From Chrysoperla carnea (lineage: Eukaryota > Arthropoda > Insecta > Neuroptera > Chrysopidae), in NCBI RefSeq assembly GCF_905475395.1, contig NC_058337.1, positions 30,094,983 through 30,158,982 of the forward strand: DNA of 64,000 bases. Reading direction: 5' to 3'. Below are positions 1 to 12,597 of the stretch, in pieces (positions within the stretch are counted from its first letter, which is position 1; each line of letters opens with the position of its first letter). Under the pieces are notes generated by a model. The model was not told the DNA's origin. It saw only the letters and a list, made by a program, of their open reading frames with translations, and did not search any database. Position numbers and translations under genes: made by a program.

Positions 1-2372
1 AAAATTTTCGAGGTTTTTTTTATTTTTCAAACATTTTGGCATGATCCGGTCGTCTGCCGAAGTCGAAAACTTGGATTTAACAATGCCTCTATATTGCAAA
101 AATATATATAAAAAAAACAAAACTATCTGATTTGATGCAGCGTTCATTGTTTAATTTGATTAGCATATCTACTTTATTTATAATTATGATTTTACAAAGT
201 CTTTGATACACTAAACCACTACAGGATATTTCAATCTTTATTAAAATTTCTATTGAGCTAGACATAATAATAGAGTAACATATATTGAATAATTTAGAAT
301 ATAAACATCTGTTTACGTTCCTTTCATTAAAAATTGATTTCATTTTTAAAATGTACAGATTGTCTCTTAGAGATCACGAGCAACTACTAAAGGGTATGCA
401 ATTTAAGGTAAAAATGTTATTGGAAATTTATTCGATCCGGTCCATTAGCAAGTTGCTTAGAGTATTGTTTTTTATTTCAAAATTTCTCAGTTAATACAAT
501 TTTGTAAAAAAAAGGATCCCACACTAAACTTATGGAGATTGAGTCTAGGTTAAATTTGCTCATACTAGAAGAGAAAGAAATTTATATCTTGGCTTCCTGA
601 TCAAAAGTCGCAATGGGAACGACGATCACATCGCAAACGTTTCTGAGTCATGGGTGTTGGAATGTCAATAATCACTGTATAAAGAAGGTATATACGTTTT
701 TGAAAAATATTTTTAAGTGTGATTGTGGGTGATTTTGTGACTGTGTGATTTTGTGACACTCCAATACAAAAAAAGTTTGTTTTTTAAGTATTTTTGAAAA
801 ACGCATATACAATGTGCTCTTTAATTGACTGCAGAAGTCTTGATTTCCTAAATATGCTTATAAAGTCAAACGAAAAAGCTCTTTACCAAATTTCGATCTG
901 AGAGTTAATTTCCGAAATAAATAACCAAATAAATTAATATATTTATACAATGACAGAGCACTTAGAAATAGAAGGATGTCTTTAATCTTTATCGTGACTG
1001 AGTGGGTATTAATAAAAATTTTTAAAAATGAAATAGATAATTTGATAATTAAATGCAACGGTAAAGATAACAATTTTTGTTGTCAATAATACAATAAAAA
1101 TTGCATGTCTTTTATTTAATTATCAAGTTGCATTTAATTATCAATTGCAATTCATTATCAAATTATCTATCTCACTTTTTTAAATTTTTATTAAACCCAT
1201 CCAGTAATTACCATGGCAAGTAATAATTCACACAGGATACTGGGGTTGGATTTAAAAAAAAACAAGTGAAAACAAACAATTGACTGAGTTAATTGTTGAA
1301 ATTCCATGTATAGGCAGTTTTGATAACTGTCACATTTCACATACATACATATCTGACATATTTAACTGAAATTCTCATATAATGCGCAAGTGTCGATGCG
1401 CAATCGTTTGTTTTTTTGACGTCACGTAAATAACAAAAGATATTCACTTTGATATTCCTATATTAATACATACTATAAAATTTGCACCTAATTAACGCCC
1501 TCGTGGGTAAACAGTGATGTTTACAAAAAAAATGTTTCAAACAAAAGTTTTTTATTTTTTTATAAGCAACATTTTTTACATTTAAACTTTTGTTCTATCT
1601 CTAACGGTTTACAAGATGGGTCCTACGGACCCAAGACCCAATTGACCTATGATGCTCATTTACGAACTTGACCTGAATTTTTACGTCCTGAGTACGCTGT
1701 AAAAATTTCAGATCGATATCTTTTTTCGTTTTTGAGTTATCGTGTCCACAGACGGACGGACGGACGGACGGACGGACGGACGGACGGACAACCGGAAATG
1801 GATTAATTAGGTGATTCTATGAACACCTATACCAAAATTTTGTTCGTAGCATCAATATTTTTAAGCGTTACAAACTTGGGACGAAACTTAATATACTATG
1901 TATATTTCATATATACATGGTATAATTAAAAATTGAGATAGATAATAGTTGCATGCAACGATAATTAGGTATATGCAACCATAAAGACATGTACTCTGTC
2001 ATTGGATAAATTTTTTAATTGATTGAACAGTTCTAAATTTAGTAAATAACTTTTTTCGTTCGTCTTTATAAGCTTTTTTAAAAAGTCAAGAGTTCTGCAG
2101 TCAATTATAGAACACCTTGTATATTTCCAGAGTAATTATTCATATTCCAGCGCCCGTAACTCAAAAGCGTTTGCAATGTGATCGTCGTGTCTCTTGAGAC
2201 TTTTGATTAGGAAGTCAAAATAAACTTAATCAATCTCGCAATATGAGCAAATTTTATCAATCCCCATAATATTAGTGCGGAGTCCTTATTACTAAACTAT
2301 TTACTATCTAATCATTTATCTCTAAGTATGTTTACAAAGACATTTTCGTTAATTATTATATTGACTTTTTAG
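1..2372. other. Upstream intron or 5' flank of the aminopeptidase gene, no exon seen
   Basis: The first recognisable exon starts at 2373 in mid-protein, so this stretch is most likely intron. I looked for the expected preceding M1 motifs (GAMEN, HEXXH, WFGN) and found none, so those exons should lie before the window. The stretch holds one R1 repeat (1261-1926) and two short AT-rich inverted segments near 1010-1180. Nothing else is recognised. Confidence 0.6.
1261..1926 (-). mobile_element. R1 repeat copy 1 (Helentron-like non-autonomous element)
   Basis: This copy is in reverse orientation. It has the 3' hairpin block (AACAATT/AATTGTT type) at 1261-1310, the common core, a GGAC tetranucleotide run at about 1751-1789, and the terminal CATGGTATA at its 5' end near 1926. 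It is the only copy with a long tetranucleotide array, as seen in microsatellite-bearing Helitron derivatives. Confidence 0.75.
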
Positions 2373-5300
2373 CTAAAACCAGACTGGAAACCATACGATA
2401 CGTTTTTGTTGACTAACGTGAATTTTATTCTCAGCGTCGAAATGGTAAAAAGTAAAAATCCAGTAAGCGTTGAAGTTTTAAGTCCATTAGAAATCACACA
2501 ACGCTTTGATGATATAATTTATCAAAAAGGTAAAGTATTTATAGAATACTGTTCGCATCATAATAGATATCGCGGTGTTGATCTTATATAATAGATAGAT
2601 AGCTTAAGGATGTTCCCTCGCCGGTAATAGAAAAAAAATAATTAGTAGATAAGGATCCAAATTTTTAGTATGTTGTAGTTAACGATACATATTATTAAAT
2701 CAAAAAAAAATTTGGGTATCTTATCGATCAATTAAGAGAGTTTTTATTAATTAAAAATACACTAAATAACATAGCTAACATAATCATCCTCATATCATGC
2801 TTATGTTATTTAGTGTATTTTTAATTAATTAATTACTCTCTTAATTGATCGATAAGATACCCAAATTTTTTTTTGATTTAATAATATGTATCGTTAACTA
2901 CAACATACTAAAAATTTGGATCATTTTCTACTAATTTATTTTTTTCTATTACTGGTGAGGGAACTTCCATAAAAACTTTAAATTTCCGAAAGTTTAATTT
3001 ACATATATACAACTTATAAGCCGAAGAAAATTATAGGCATATTTGCCAACATAGAATCTAAAAATTTTTCGTTAATAACAGTTATACTAAACTGTGGCAG
3101 ATTTAAGTAATATTAAGATCCAGGATGCAATTTTTCAGGGGATACGTATATTCGGAAAAAATTTCAATTATTTGAAAAATAAATATGCTCGAAGGGGGGC
3201 TGTTTTTGACGAGGGAGTTTTTGTTCACTTTTGTCCATTAAAAAACATATAATTGATTTATGTCAATAAATGTTTAATAATAATAAAAAACATGATTGTA
3301 CAATGTAATTTGAAGACGTCATACCGTGATGTTTCTAAATAACAAGCGCAGCCATAATAAATTCTGAACTTTCAACAGGTGCATGTTTGTATCGGATGCT
3401 AAATAACACATTAACTGAACCAGTATTTTTAAATGGAATTAGACATTATTTGAAATCAAGGTAAGTTATTTACGCTTTTACTATTATTGAAATCTTGAGA
3501 AAATTCTTTGACAAAATAATTTTAGAAACATTTCGTAATTTTGCCAACTGTAGAGAATACCCACATATGTGTCCGTATTTTCGGTGTTTGATAAACATCC
3601 AACAACCCGCCTGTCTAAACAAATTTTTTAGGTTTTATCATAATCACCTTATGATTTAAAACAGGTCGTATAAAACGGGCACAGAAAATAATTTATGGGA
3701 AAGTTTAAATATTGCTGCAAAAGATGCCAACATAACTGTATTTCATGGTATGGATGTTCAAACAATTATGGATGCATGGATTCATAAACCAGGAATACCA
3801 TTAGTAACAGTGGGTCGAAATTATTCTACAGGAATTGCAACTGTGTCACAGGTAATTAACATTGGACTGAGTAATTTCAACTTAAAAAAATAGACTACCG
3901 CGTAGATTTCATTTCCCTTTCCTTCACCACTCTCTCCCCTTTTTATTCACAATTTCATTGTTAAATTTTTTGATGCGGAATCCTAATTTTTTTGAAAATA
4001 AAATATAGCCAATGTGTCCCATTTAAGATGAAGGCATCCTCATATTTTTTTTACCCAAAATAATTACAAGTTTATTTTTTAACTTTATAACAAATGTGCT
4101 ATGAAACTTATATAAAATTATGAAAAAATTAAAATGCAAATTTTGTCATGAAAGATTTCAGATTTCGGTTACTTAAGTATCTTAAAAAATGTAACTCATC
4201 ACCCTGTATGACTGTAAAACATTTCAAATCGATATTTCTATAAATAACGAAAATATGAGGGTGTCTTTATCTAAAATGCGACACACTATATATATTCAGG
4301 TGGCAAAAAAAAACACATTTTTTTTCAAGTTTCCTATGCAAATATGTTAGTTTTTCTCCATTGGCCAGCTCATAAAAAAAATTTTTACGAGGTGGTCCAA
4401 ATCCGACTCTTAAAATTTCATGTCAATATTTTTACATTTAAGGGTCGACGTTTTGACATTTTGATTAACTTATATTTAATTATATACATAGCTTTTAAAA
4501 GTTTTTTTGGCGAAGTTCAATATTATTTATGACAAAAAATTGGAATAAAAATACAAAAATTAATTATTATTTTTTATTAAACAACACAATTCAGTATTGA
4601 ACGCGTATAGATACATACAAACAAGAGAGAGAGGTATCGTGAAACACCCGGTAGGAATTATATTCTTTTCGCTATATTTCTATTAATGAAAAATTAACAG
4701 ATCTTAACGTCCGTAAGATAATTAATAGAACACTAGATCAAACAGTGAAAGGCCCGTGTTTCAAACCTCAATAGATTTTTTGCATACCATATTAAGTTTT
4801 GTATTTGCCATCGGCGTCAACAATAGCTCTGCATATTCTCATCACAAATTGTTGAGTTTACTTTTATCACAAATTGTTGAGTTTTAAATCTTAACAACTA
4901 ATTCATTTATTTTTATTATATCATTTAATAAAAGAGCTTTCATTATTTCTTATTTTTTCAGCAAAGATTTTTATTAAACAATGAAACCGATGACACACTT
5001 TGGTACATTCCACTTACATACATAACAGATACACAATCATTTGATAACCAAAATCGTGAATTACTGAGTAACAAAAAATCCATGCAAATATATAATGGCA
5101 ATTTTAAACGGGGAAATAATACTAAATGGGTATTATTCAATCCTTTATTGTTAGGTATGTTAAACATTTGATGGCCATTATACCTACAAATGCAATTTAC
5201 TAAACAGAATAAATTATGTTTTCGAACACAAAATATACACAGATTCTACATTTATACAAAATCTTACACTGTCCAAAGATATGCGCTCCAACTTCTTATT

Positions 5301-8300
5301 TTCAACATTACAAAGTAAAAAAGTTCGGTGTAGCTACCTATTGTTCATACGGTATGAACCCTTTATATCAGGCATGGGCAAACATGACAGAAGTCTCAAG
5401 GACACCTAACTTAACATACGAGTAAGACAGAGAGACAACATTTTTTTACCTCTTTTTCTCATTACTATTGGAGAAACTGAGATAGGTAGAATAACCATAG
5501 ACATATAAAGCAAGCATGGGCGAGTTATTTTACGTCGAAGTCACCATTGTTATAACTTTGTTGTGTGCCATACACTTTATTGGGTGTCTCTTTATCCAAG
5601 TCCGCATTGCTCATAGAGGTGGAAGCGAGACGACTCTTCTACTTATCTCAGTTTCTCTTATAGTAATGAGAAAAAAAATGTTGTCCTTCTGTCTTACTCG
5701 TATTTTTGGTTGTCACTGTCTTACTAGTATTTTAGATATAGAAGTATGAGGGACTTCTCTTAGCCACGTTTGTCCATGCCCGGTCTATGGTATGAACAGA
5801 TCTACACCTATCTGTTAAGCGATCGAAATCGATATCAGAAGAAAGGTAATTTAATTACGAAAATAATAGTATAGGCTTACATGCAAAACCGTTATGAAAA
5901 AAAATTTATTTAATTGAAAATAACCATGAACTCTTTTCGATCAGTGGCGAATCCACCCATATGGGCATGCTGGGCATGCCCATCACCTAAATAGACTTAC
6001 GATTAAATAAAATTTTAAAAAACTAATGAATTGCTTTAAATAGTTGTTATTTAAATAGTCTATTGTTCTTAATTTGATATTAAACCCCCATCTAATAATT
6101 TTTGGGGTAACATTTTTTTTAAAATTCGTTTCAAAGCATGTAGATTCCAAAAATCAAAAAAAAATCCTAGCGAAATTGGTAGAAGAGTACTTTTGAAAAT
6201 CAATCTACATACCGCTTAGATTCCGTTATCAATGAACCAAATGTTGGAGTCAAGTACTTGAATATCGATATATCAAATGAAAACATAAGGTGAAAATAAT
6301 TGCGCCATACCAGAGTCGGTAGCTTATCTCATTGAAGCATGCGACCAAGATTTTCGACACTCCAATTTTGTCCAAAATATGTTTTTTTAGAAACCACTCT
6401 TTTTCTCCTAATATTCTCTTTGAAAAAAGGGTTGGTTAATTTTTTTAATTTTAAACTCCTTTTCCTGTACTAATATGGGTTATATTATAGTATTTATAAT
6501 ATATATATATGAATATGATATAGGTTTATATCGTGTAAATTACGATTTGGAAAATTGGAATTTATTAAAGAGAGCCATTTTGAGTACACCAGAGCAATTT
6601 CCCCCGCCTGTAAAATATCAACTAATGGATGATTCATTTAGTATGGCGCAAGTAGGCTTGGTTGACTACACACTTGCATTGAATTTTTCCACGGCTATGG
6701 TAAAGAATGAAGAAGAGTATTCACCATGGCATGTTTGGTATGAAAATATTGAATTTCTTGACAGATTACTCTCTTATAGGGTAACTTATGGCTTATTCCA
6801 GGTGAGACACAAAACTAAATTTAAATTTTAGCACAATGCAACTAAATATCTCACAAAATGCATGGTTCTTTGAAATATTCCACAGTTTGTTAGGCTGTAA
6901 AAACTTCGTAGAAAAAAATCGACCTCTCAAGGGCGCGCCTAACCCTGTTGGGGGGGGTATAGTTGGGGGTTTTAATCAGTTTTTACAAATAACAAAAAAA
7001 CTATGCCTCAAAAAAAAAGTTCTAGCTGATTTAATTGTGAACCTTTTTTTTCGACTTTCTATAGCTTCAAAATTGACCGATATATGATAATTTTAAAATG
7101 GAATTTTTTTGCTCATTCAATCAAATGAAAAAGTAGGTATCTATCTTGTAAACCGGAAGAGATAAAACCACTTTTACATTAAGCTTTTGAAAAAAGTTTT
7201 ATGAAAAAGTTATTCCTAATGAAAAAATTTACAACTTTTAATTGGATCATTCTATCGTAAACATCACTGTTTATCCGTAAGGGCGCAACTTAGAAAAAAA
7301 ACTTTGGTGTCCATTTTCTCCAAAACTATAAAAAAAAAAACTGCATTGAAAAGGTTAACTTCAATTAGCGGTTTTGTGAAACATTCAAGAAAAATTACAG
7401 AAAAACTTTTTTATGGTTTTGGAGAAATAATGGACACCAGAATTGCGCCCTCACAGGTGATAATGATTCAATTAAAAGTTGTTAATTTTTTTATAAGGAA
7501 TACCTTTTTTCTATCTCTAACGGTTTAAAAGATGAAAACTTCAATCAATTTTGAAGTTAGAAAGTCGAAGAACAACAATGTGAACAATTATATCAGCTAG
7601 AACTTTTATTTGTTATATAGTTTTTTTGTAATTTGTAAAAAACTGATTAAAACCACCAACTAACCCCCCCCCCCCAAAAAAAAAGCGGGCTAGGCGCACC
7701 ACTGAGTGGTCAACCTTTTCTTTCACGAAGTTTTTACAACTTTATAATTCAACTGCGGAAAATTTGAAAGGAAAGTGGAAAGTATCAATTTTTTCTTATA
7801 TAATATTTTATTTTTTGTGCTATGTAGGTATTTTTATATTTTTATATCATAATTCTATTTTAGGAATACATTATTTCAATGGTGGGTCACAGGTATTCAA
7901 AACCTAAAGAAAATCCAACACCTGAGGATGAACATTTACAAGATTTATTTACCGAATTAGCTTGCAAATATGAATATAATCCTTGTATTAACTGGGCCTT
8001 GCAAGAATTTGAAAAATTAAAAGGACTGCCAGCAAACTCCACAAATCCGTAAGTATAAAATGAACCTCTTTGAACATCACAAACGACTTCAAAAGTATTT
8101 TCTTGACAAATTGTAAGAAAATAGTTCCTAATAGGGTAGTTTCCTGATGTCAAATTTGTCACATTACCCATAAAATTGTAAAAGTAAACTTGATACCATA
8201 ACAAAATTTGAAAGTTAAATTAAAATTAATTAATAAAATGAAGAAGTTATATTAACATTCAAAGATTGTTGTCTGTCTCTTTTTTAAAAAACAAAGTTTT

Positions 8301-11300
8301 ATATGTAATCTCTATTGCAATACCGTGCTATGACGCCACTAGTCGATATTTTATCCTCTTTGTTTAGTTCATATATTGAGAATTTCTAAAAATTTACAAA
8401 AACCAACTTTACTTTTCACTCAAAGTTAGCCGAACGACGCGCGAGAATTCACTAACACAGAGTTTCAATTTAGCCGAAAGTTCGGCAGATTTTCTGCCGA
8501 AACCGAACCTTCGGTCGGACACAACATTTTTTCAATATTGTAGGGAGGCAAAAAATTTAAATGTTTATGTAATTATGTTCTAGAATTGATCCAAATGTAC
8601 GTGAATATGTTTATTGTACAGCTATTGCGCAAGGCGGAAAATTTGAATGGGATTTATTATGGCAACGATCACATGTTGTTCGAAATGATCCACATGAACA
8701 TAATACGATTTTAGTAAGCCTAACATGTTCAACTTCAAAATGGATATTGCGAAGGTAAACTAAATCTATCTAATGAAAAAACCTTACTTCCTTACTGTAA
8801 CGTATAAATCACTCAATAATTGTTTGCTTGACATACATGATATATGAAAAAATGAAATGAAATATACTAAGGTATACAAGTTTAGTCCCAAGTTTGTATG
8901 TACGCTTAAAAATGTTTGATACGAACAAAATTTTGGTATAGGTGTTCATAAAATCACCTAATTAGTCCATTTCCGGTTGTCTGTCTGTCGTCTGTCCGTC
9001 TTGAGTTAGCATGATAACTCAAAAACGAAAACAGATATAAAGTTGAAATTTTTACAGCGTGTTCAGGACGTAAAAAGTAAGGTCTAGTTCGTAAATGAGC
9101 AAGATAGAAAAATTTGGTCTTGGGTCTGTAGGACCCATCTTGTAAACCATTAGAAATAGAACAAAATTTTTTAAATATAAAAAATGTTCTTTATAAAAAA
9201 GTAAAATCTTTTTGTTTTTGAGTGATGACAGACGGACAGACGATAGATGGGCAGACAACCGGAAATGGACTAATTAGGTGATTTTATGAAGACCTATAAA
9301 AAAATTTTGTTCGTAGCATCAATATTTGAAGCGTTACAAACTTGGGACTAAACTTAGTATACCTTAGTATATTTCATATACATGGTATAAAATTTACTTA
9401 TTTATTTGTTATGAAGTTTAAAAGCGTGCACAAGGTGCGTAAGTATTTATTGAAAACGCCCAAATTTCCAAAGATTTTGTAAATGAAAACTTTTTAGGTT
9501 ATACTGAAATGAAACCACTCGCAAAGTTTCGTAAGAGTGTTAGTCACGAAACCATACCCCCCTCCCTCTGTACTGTAGACTATAAAGGAGTGATTATTGA
9601 AATTTATTGAAATTAAAAATCTAATTTTCAATTACTTTGATGCACCTCCCCCTCCTCTCTTTTGTCTGAAAAATCTAGGTTGTTTTCTTGACATGTTTTC
9701 CGTTTTCCAATTTGAAAACACCCCAATTTCCAAAATGAAAACGTCGTAGGTTACACTGAAATGAAGTTAGTCACAAAGTTTCGTAAGAATGTTAGTCACG
9801 TAAGAGTGTTAGTCACATATCCCCCTCTGTACTACAGACTATTATAGGAATTGCTAATAGAATACTAGGATTAGGGTACCAAAAAAAATTATTAATAATC
9901 ACTCCCTCACAAAACAAAAGGGCACCATATCAAACAGTACCTAGGGCGACATCAAGCCTAAATACTTTACTTTATTTGTAGGGCAATATATATTTCTCTA
10001 TTGAACTTAAAACAATTAAATTAAAATACGATGTTGCATTTCTAACACCCTCATATTCAGCGATAGCGATGAAAGGCTGTATATTTACACTTTTTAATAA
10101 AGTTTATTAATTTCATTTCAGGTATCTTGCTTATATATTTTTAGAAAATCTTGTCACATTGAGTTCCGTTTTAACAATTGTGAATATGTATCGATCACGA
10201 GTTGCTATCGATGTATTATTTGAGTTTGTGGCAAGTAATTTTGAAAAAGTTCTCGAATTTGTAAAAGGAAATTTATTTTTTCTAAACAATTTATTAAAAG
10301 TTTTACTATGGCAATTAAGTACACGTGATCAGCTGGATCAAGTAAGTGTTTGTTAGGAGAGCTTTAGTATTTAAGAGATGTGTTCGTTGTGTGTCATCAA
10401 TACATGAAAAATTTACCATTACGAGTACGTACTTTTGCGTCAAGTCGACATCAATTCGATAATGTAGATAGTATAAATGTCGCAGCCAACTCGCTTAATC
10501 GTTCAATTAACAGTCAAGCCTTTTTACTAAACGGCATCGTTCAACGAATGCCTAAACGAATTCAGTCATCATCAATCCGCTAGCCAAATGACTTGGATCG
10601 ATAACGTTTAACTACTTGTCTAGCCTAATCATTTAAATTTAGTTCCACTTTCTACCAACTGGTGCTGAAATCCATTGAATATGGCGTCTGCAAGGAAGAA
10701 TTTTATTGGTGTTTCTCACAGTTTGATTGCTTTTACGCAAAAAAAAATACAATGGAAGGATGTAGTGACAAAAAGTTGGAACTAATTATGGTACTAGTCA
10801 AAAATAGTTTTCACGAGAAGAGTTGCAGTACTCAGATACAAACTATAGCGACGAAATTTCAGAAGTCCAATTTCTTTTAGAAAGGTCTTGGCAAGTCAGT
10901 TACCTTTTGGTGGGCAGGTATTCCAAAAACGTAGTTGTATAAGCCTATTGTGAATTAATATTACAATAATAAATGTGCAATTGGCTTTAAAAACTAAGAT
11001 CTTACATGATCATACAGAACGCATTGAAACATATCTTCTATATTCGGGTCAACTCAGTGTTACTCGAGTCTGCCTGCAGATCATGTTAGCAGCCGAAAAT
11101 GGCACTTGAAACGCTATCTTAATATCTGCAGATAATATTATAATATTATTTTATTAATTTTCAGCTCTTAGGTTTATTTTATAATCACAAAAGTATTTTA
11201 CATCCATACGCATTGACTGTGAAAGAGGCCATTGAACGAACTAAATATTCAATACATTGGTCAGAAAAGTATGCACCAGAAGTGGAACTCTGGTTACGAA

Positions 11301-11323
11301 AATTTTCGAACAAAAAATATTAA
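2373..11323 (+). CDS. M1 zinc aminopeptidase (aminopeptidase N/ERAP-like), C-terminal nine exons
   Basis: Exons: 2373-2529, 3379-3460, 3665-3851, 4962-5154, 6524-6801, 7864-8048, 8584-8754, 10122-10341, 11165-11323. All have GT/AG ends, and joining them gives an open frame of 543 residues ending in TAA. M1 enzymes remove N-terminal residues from peptides. Visible here are the end of the catalytic domain (FDDIIYQKGACL, whose Tyr matches the transition-state Tyr of the family) and then the whole ERAP1_C-type helical domain, with the landmarks AWIHKPGIPLVTV and GLYRVNYDLENW. The zinc-site exons are upstream, outside the window. The usual SSHPI/V segment reads SKNPVS, an unusual His-to-Asn change. 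The protein ends ...KFSNKKY with no hydrophobic tail, so a GPI anchor like that of gut aminopeptidase N is not indicated; a membrane-anchored ectopeptidase or cytosolic form remains possible. Introns carry at least five foldback or R1 elements. Family assignment is secure; the subfamily is not. Confidence 0.93.
2608..2968. mobile_element. Foldback MITE, about 360 bp
   Basis: The two arms (about 2608-2785 and 2795-2968) are near-perfect reverse complements, from outer ends reading GGATGTTCCCTCGCCGG and its counterpart to a spacer of only about 10-20 bp. It lies in the intron after exon 2373-2529. No coding capacity. No clear target duplication was found, so the superfamily is open. Confidence 0.8.
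4008..4292. mobile_element. MITE, ends resembling TATACAGTGTGTCGCATTT
   Basis: Terminal inverted repeats of about 45 bp run from GTGTCCCATTTAAGATGAAG on the left to the matching ATGCGACACACT on the right. It lies in the intron after exon 3665-3851. A second family member is at 49434-49848, which supports a dispersed element rather than chance. The ends abut TA-rich sequence, compatible with a TA-targeting (Tc1/mariner-like) element. Confidence 0.65.
5360..5788. mobile_element. Foldback element with hAT-like ends
   Basis: Inverted arms of about 150-200 bp are bounded by CAGGCATGGGCAAAC (5369) and its counterpart ending near 5783. A 9-bp direct repeat GGTATGAAC flanks it at 5351-5359 and 5789-5797, the likely target duplication. 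It lies in the intron after exon 4962-5154 and has no coding capacity. Confidence 0.6.
6896..7739. repeat. Large foldback, about 845 bp, containing R1-family core
   Basis: Both ends carry TTGTAAAAACTTCGT in inverted orientation. The arms, roughly 6896-7335 and 7390-7739, stay complementary throughout: both hold a G- or C-run, a TTTTAATCAGTTTTT block and a TGGTGTCCATT block. The inner part matches the R1 segment AACATCACTGTTTA...GGGCGCAA. It lies in the intron between exons 6524-6801 and 7864-8048. Short open frames across it are by-products of the repeat. Confidence 0.75.
8860..9395. mobile_element. R1 repeat copy 2, head-to-head double
   Basis: 8860-9170 is the 5' half of R1 in forward orientation. 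9200-9395 is the same 5' part in reverse orientation, ending in CATGGTATAAAA. The 3' hairpin half is missing from both. It sits in the intron between exons 8584-8754 and 10122-10341. Confidence 0.7.
10470..10985 (+). repeat. Dispersed repeat R2, copy 1
   Basis: This segment in the last intron of the aminopeptidase gene matches the reverse complement of 60130-60680 over long blocks, for example GTAGTGACAAAAAGTT and TTGGTGTTTCTCA. No protein family is recognised in it. Class unknown. Confidence 0.6.
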
Positions 11324-11385
11324 TTATAAATTCTTTACAAGTTTACAATTTTCTGTTATTTTATATTATTTATTTTGTATTTTTT

Positions 11386-11391
11386 AATAAA
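11386..11391 (+). terminator. Poly(A) signal AATAAA of the aminopeptidase gene
   Basis: A canonical hexamer 62 nt after the stop codon, the first one downstream. Confidence 0.6.
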
Positions 11392-11890
11392 GTTATTTGA
11401 GATATAATTATTTAAACAAAAATACAGTTTTTAATTTTTTTTTTTTTTACCGAGGTATTCCCATTTTAATTAAATCATTTAGCCTTGATAAAGCCTCCCC
11501 AAACGATACCAACAGGGTTAAATCAAAAATGTATAATATTGTAGACGAAGATATTGTAATAGTAATTGTATAGTACAGGATCCAAGAACCTTAAATATGA
11601 AAACAAGTACGCAGTCATCTTAAAAATACGAACAATAAAGCTAGCAACGGTTGTTACTAGGTTAATATATAAATAATATATTGGTCTGTCAAATAATGTT
11701 AGTTGTACCGAATTGTAATATAATTAATAAATTTGATTCAATCATAGTCCTTTTCAATATATATAGGTATGTTTTTTTTCTTGTTTCGAACAAAAGTTTC
11801 GCTGTTTTGAATTTGGACAAGGCAAATACATTTCCAATAACAGGTTTAAGTGAATGGTTTCATGGTCAAATAAAAGGCAACTTCATTTTT

Positions 11891-12469
11891 ATACCATGCA
11901 TATATGTAATATGCAAGGTATACTAAGTTTAGTCCCAAGTTTGTAACGCTTAAAAATATTAATGCTATGAACAAAATTTTGGTATAGGTATGTTTATAAA
12001 ATCACCTAATTAGTCCATTTTCGGTTGTCTGTCCGTCTGCACAAATTTCCGTCTGTCCAAATGTCCGTCTGCCTGCCACCATGATAACTCAAAAACGAAA
12101 AAAGATATCATGCTGAAATTTTTACAGCGTACTCAGGACGTAAAAAGTGAGGTCAAGTTCGATGAGCAACATAGGTCAATTGGGTCTTGACCTATGTGTC
12201 CGTAGGATCCATCTTGTAAACCGTTAGAGATAGAACAAAAGTTAATAAAAAATCTTCCTTATCAAAAAATAAACAACCTTTGTTTGAAACATTTTATCGT
12301 TAACATCACTGTTTACCCGCGAGAGCGTAAATTGTATATTATGTATTATATGGGGATATCAGTTACGTATGTGTGACATGTATGTATGTGTACTATGATA
12401 ATGCAATCAACACTGTCTATGCATGGTATTTCAACAATTAACTCAGTCAATTGTTTGTTTTCACTTGTT
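11891..12469 (+). mobile_element. R1 repeat copy 3 (best-bounded copy)
   Basis: It starts ATACCATGCATA and ends with TATGCATGGTATTT, the 7-bp-stem hairpin AACAATT/AATTGTT, and TGTTTTCACTTGTT. The first and penultimate blocks are inverse to each other, the subterminal inverted repeats typical of Helentron derivatives. No coding capacity. Confidence 0.8.
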
Positions 12470-12597
12470 ATATGTAAAAACGCATATTTTTTACATATTC
12501 GTTTTTCTATGTCAATATGCGACGGCTTTTAAACAAAAATCTTCGCCATATGTTAAGAGGTGATCAGATCTTTAACACGAAATGTTACAGCAAGGGC

